From Bdellovibrionales bacterium (GTDB taxonomy: Bacteria > Bdellovibrionota > Bacteriovoracia > Bacteriovoracales > Bacteriovoracaceae), in assembly GCA_030633015.1 (NCBI GenBank), contig DAOVTR010000059.1, positions 1-8,077 of the forward strand: DNA of 8,077 nt, given 5' to 3'. This document shows, piece after piece, positions 6,723 to 8,077 of this stretch. Every line of letters begins with the position of its first letter. Position 1 is the stretch's first letter. The notes under the pieces are model-generated. The model was not told where the DNA came from and did no database searches. It saw nothing but the letters and a program-made list of their open reading frames with translations. The translations under genes were made by a program, and so were the position numbers.

Positions 6723-7377
6723 AGTCATCACTACCAATTTTAACCATCTTTGTTTTTTCGCTATAATTTTCTAACTCAAACTTTTCATCATTTGAAACTT
6801 TTTCAATTTTTTTAACAATATCTTTTATTCGCTCAAGGGATTTTTCCAACCTTCCTAAAGGAACAGATTTTTTACTAATTTCCCTTTTTAACTGAATAAG
6901 ACTTCCAAATGCAATTGATAGAGGATTATTTATCTCATGATTATAGGTTACAACCATGGCATTAATTGCTTCAATTGCCCTATTTTTAACATTTTCTTTC
7001 GACTGAATTATTTGATTTATCTGAGTATTAATTCTTGAAATTGCTACCTTCATGTTTACAGGTTTTGTAATATAATCATTAGCACCATTATCAAGAGCAA
7101 GCGCAATATCATCTGGTGTATCTTGAATTGTCACCATTATTATTGGCAGGGTATTTTCGTTATATTTTTTTCTAATAATTTTAAGAAGATCGAGACCTGA
7201 TAAATTTGGCATCAGCACATCTAGGAGTATCAAGTCAGGAGAAAAACTTTCAATTTTTTCTTCACATAACCTGGAGTCATTTACTGCTAAAAGATCATAT
7301 CCCTCTTTGGTTAATTTTTGAGAAATAAATGTTGTATTATCAACGTCATCATCAACAAATAAAATTTTATTTTTCAT
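6721..7377 (-). CDS. Response regulator receiver fused to an ATPase-less HisKA/DHp hairpin
   Basis: A soluble 218-residue signalling protein. Residues 1-120 are a complete receiver domain: acidic pocket Asp9/Asp10, phospho-acceptor Asp53 in LLDVLMP, switch Thr83 and Lys105 in ITKPVNM. Residues about 133-195 form the two-helix dimerisation/phosphotransfer hairpin of histidine kinases, with phospho-acceptor His147 in NHEINNPLS. The protein then ends with a short charged tail and has no ATP-binding domain, so it cannot phosphorylate itself. It could act like Spo0B or an Hpt protein, or be phosphorylated in trans by the kinase encoded two genes downstream. With a receiver and a phospho-histidine in one chain it supplies the two middle or last steps of a phosphorelay. 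There is no helix-turn-helix or enzymatic output. ATG 7377 has AGAAGG seven bases upstream. First main gene of the operon. Confidence 0.88.
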   Translation of the reverse strand: MKNKILFVDDDVDNTTFISQKLTKEGYDLLAVNDSRLCEEKIESFSPDLILLDVLMPNLSGLDLLKIIRKKYNENTLPIIMVTIQDTPDDIALALDNGANDYITKPVNMKVAISRINTQINQIIQSKENVKNRAIEAINAMVVTYNHEINNPLSIAFGSLIQLKREISKKSVPLGRLEKSLERIKDIVKKIEKVSNDEKFELENYSEKTKMVKIGSDD

Positions 7378-7424
7378 ACTGAAACCTTCTCTACAATGAA
7401 TTAATTACTAGTAAAATTTTAAGT

Positions 7425-7463
7425 CTATTCAGTAGTTTTTTCAATAAAGGCAAGCAGTTCCAC
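7425..7463 (-). CDS. Possible 12-residue leader peptide upstream of the signalling operon
   Basis: A GTG at 7463 opens a 12-codon frame (MELLAFIEKTTE) ending in TAG at 7425, 47 bases before the receiver gene's ATG. It is called only because an exact AAGGAGG lies seven bases before the GTG, the strongest Shine-Dalgarno in the window and stronger than that of any full-length gene here. The peptide has no run of one amino acid that would suggest attenuation. It may be a leader peptide or upstream ORF tuning operon translation, a remnant of a lost gene, or chance. Nothing of its function can be recognised. Confidence 0.3.
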   Translation of the reverse strand: MELLAFIEKTTE

Positions 7464-7470
7464 TATAGTA

Positions 7471-7477
7471 CCTCCTT
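7471..7477 (-). promoter_or_regulatory. Full-consensus Shine-Dalgarno without a long gene
   Basis: AAGGAGG on the minus strand is an exact anti-16S match. The only start codon at proper spacing is the GTG at 7463, which opens the 12-codon frame. The site is about 94 bases upstream of the receiver gene's ATG, too far to serve it directly. Confidence 0.4.
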
Positions 7478-7533
7478 TTCCATGTAATCTTTGCAAAACA
7501 GGCAATATTTATCAGAAAAGCATGTATTTCTTA

Positions 7534-7552
7534 TATAGTTGACCTAACTATA
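7534..7552. repeat. 7-bp inverted repeat in the divergent promoter region
   Basis: TATAGTT (7534-7540) and AACTATA (7546-7552) are perfect inverted copies around a five-base spacer. They end two bases before the AAGG Shine-Dalgarno (7555-7558) of the rightward gene and lie in the 188-base gap shared with the leftward signalling operon. The related palindrome ACTATAGT occurs at 7462-7469. An operator for a dimeric regulator or a small 5'-leader hairpin are both possible. TATA-like -10 sequences fall inside the arms on both strands. Symmetry is observed; role is inferred. Confidence 0.4.
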
Positions 7553-7565
7553 ACAAGGTTAAATT

Positions 7566-8077
7566 TTGTCGTTTTTTAAGACCATATTACTATTTACAAT
7601 ATTAATATCTTCGAACTACTCATTTTCATCTGATTTTGCAATAAATCTAAATTCCAATACTTTTATTGCAACAGAGTCTTATCCATGCAAAACCCTAGTT
7701 GACCTTTCCAGGGCCCTACATCAATATAATTTACTTCAAAAAATACCTCTAAATGCCATCGTTTATAATACTCCGCTTATTGAACAAAAAAATTCGCTAC
7801 TTAAAATAGAAAACCAAATTTGTAGTCTTAATCTAACTAAAGCTCTACCTAATTCCATGAATTTCTTAATGATATCAAATCCCAAAATTTCTGGAATTAA
7901 TTGCTGGAATACCACTTTAAGAATAAGTAATCTCCTGCACTATAGTTCCTATTCTAATCCTCGCGAGTTATCCACCTGGTTACAATCAGATAGCTGCCGA
8001 CCTTTACGAGTTGGAGAAAAAACTCTTCCAGGTGATTTAATGATCATTAGAAATAAATATTTTGAAGAGATTCATGC
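7566..8077 (+). CDS. Exported protein, possible NlpC/P60-like cysteine peptidase (partial, runs off the right edge)
   Basis: An open frame from TTG 7566 to the window end with no stop: 170 complete codons, C-terminus missing. The start is supported by AAGG (7555-7558) seven bases upstream and by an immediate signal peptide (MSFFKTILLF, cleavage near residue 22). Four cysteines follow (41, 86, 113, 144). INCWNTTLRIS (111-121) and, 36 residues on, LPGDLMIIR (154-162) with EIH (His170) at the edge resemble the spacing of catalytic Cys, PGDL and catalytic His in NlpC/P60 papain-like peptidases. On that reading Cys113 and His170 would be the active pair, with a cell-wall or protein substrate. The canonical DCSG is not present, so the family call is tentative; an uncharacterised secreted family is equally possible. 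It is transcribed divergently from the signalling operon. Confidence 0.7.
   Translation, partial: MSFFKTILLFTILISSNYSFSSDFAINLNSNTFIATESYPCKTLVDLSRALHQYNLLQKIPLNAIVYNTPLIEQKNSLLKIENQICSLNLTKALPNSMNFLMISNPKISGINCWNTTLRISNLLHYSSYSNPRELSTWLQSDSCRPLRVGEKTLPGDLMIIRNKYFEEIH

Noticed and set aside
6721..7377. Receiver-DHp gene as a frameshifted remnant of a full histidine kinase
   Set aside because: After the stop the sequence passes directly, within 12 bases and with an RBS, into the lipoprotein gene; no N-box, DxGxG or G2-box motifs remain in any frame there.

Overview
The window is AT-rich (roughly one third G+C by eye) Gram-negative-type bacterial DNA. Two lipoprotein signal peptides, other signal peptides, a multiheme c-type cytochrome and a multi-PAS hybrid histidine kinase point to a proteobacterium-like organism. 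Tandem secreted V8-like serine proteases, low G+C, frequent TTG starts and a kinase H-box of the HQWKQPLN type would fit the predatory Bdellovibrionota (Bacteriovorax-like). This assignment is inference from gene content; no marker gene is present, and an AT-rich Campylobacterota or deltaproteobacterial origin cannot be excluded.

Left block (+ strand, 144-1852): two chymotrypsin-fold serine proteases in a two-nucleotide-spaced operon. The first closely resembles Bacillus/Staphylococcus glutamyl endopeptidases, and its ribosome binding site lies inside a perfect 8-bp hairpin directly before the ATG. The second starts with TTG, and its Shine-Dalgarno sequence is made from the last sense codons of the first gene. 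Middle block (+ strand, 2051-2869): a small lipoprotein with ten haem-attachment-type motifs, nine CXXCH and one CX4CH. It has no visible Shine-Dalgarno sequence, and a consensus -10 box sits just upstream of the ATG.

Right block (- strand, transcribed 7377 to 2891): a compact three-gene signalling operon. It encodes a receiver protein fused to a phospho-accepting helical hairpin but without an ATPase domain, then a periplasmic substrate-binding-like lipoprotein, then a 982-residue membrane hybrid kinase (Cache-like sensor, three PAS domains, HisKA, ATPase, receiver). There is no transporter and no DNA-binding output domain. The likely arrangement is that the lipoprotein binds a ligand and reports to the kinase, which passes phosphate along a His-Asp-His-Asp relay. 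The region ahead of this operon contains a near-perfect Shine-Dalgarno followed by a 12-codon reading frame, possibly a leader peptide.

Right edge (+ strand, from 7566): the first 170 codons of an exported protein that runs off the window. It has a NCWN...PGDL...H arrangement reminiscent of NlpC/P60-like cysteine peptidases. A 7-bp inverted repeat lies between it and the divergent signalling operon.
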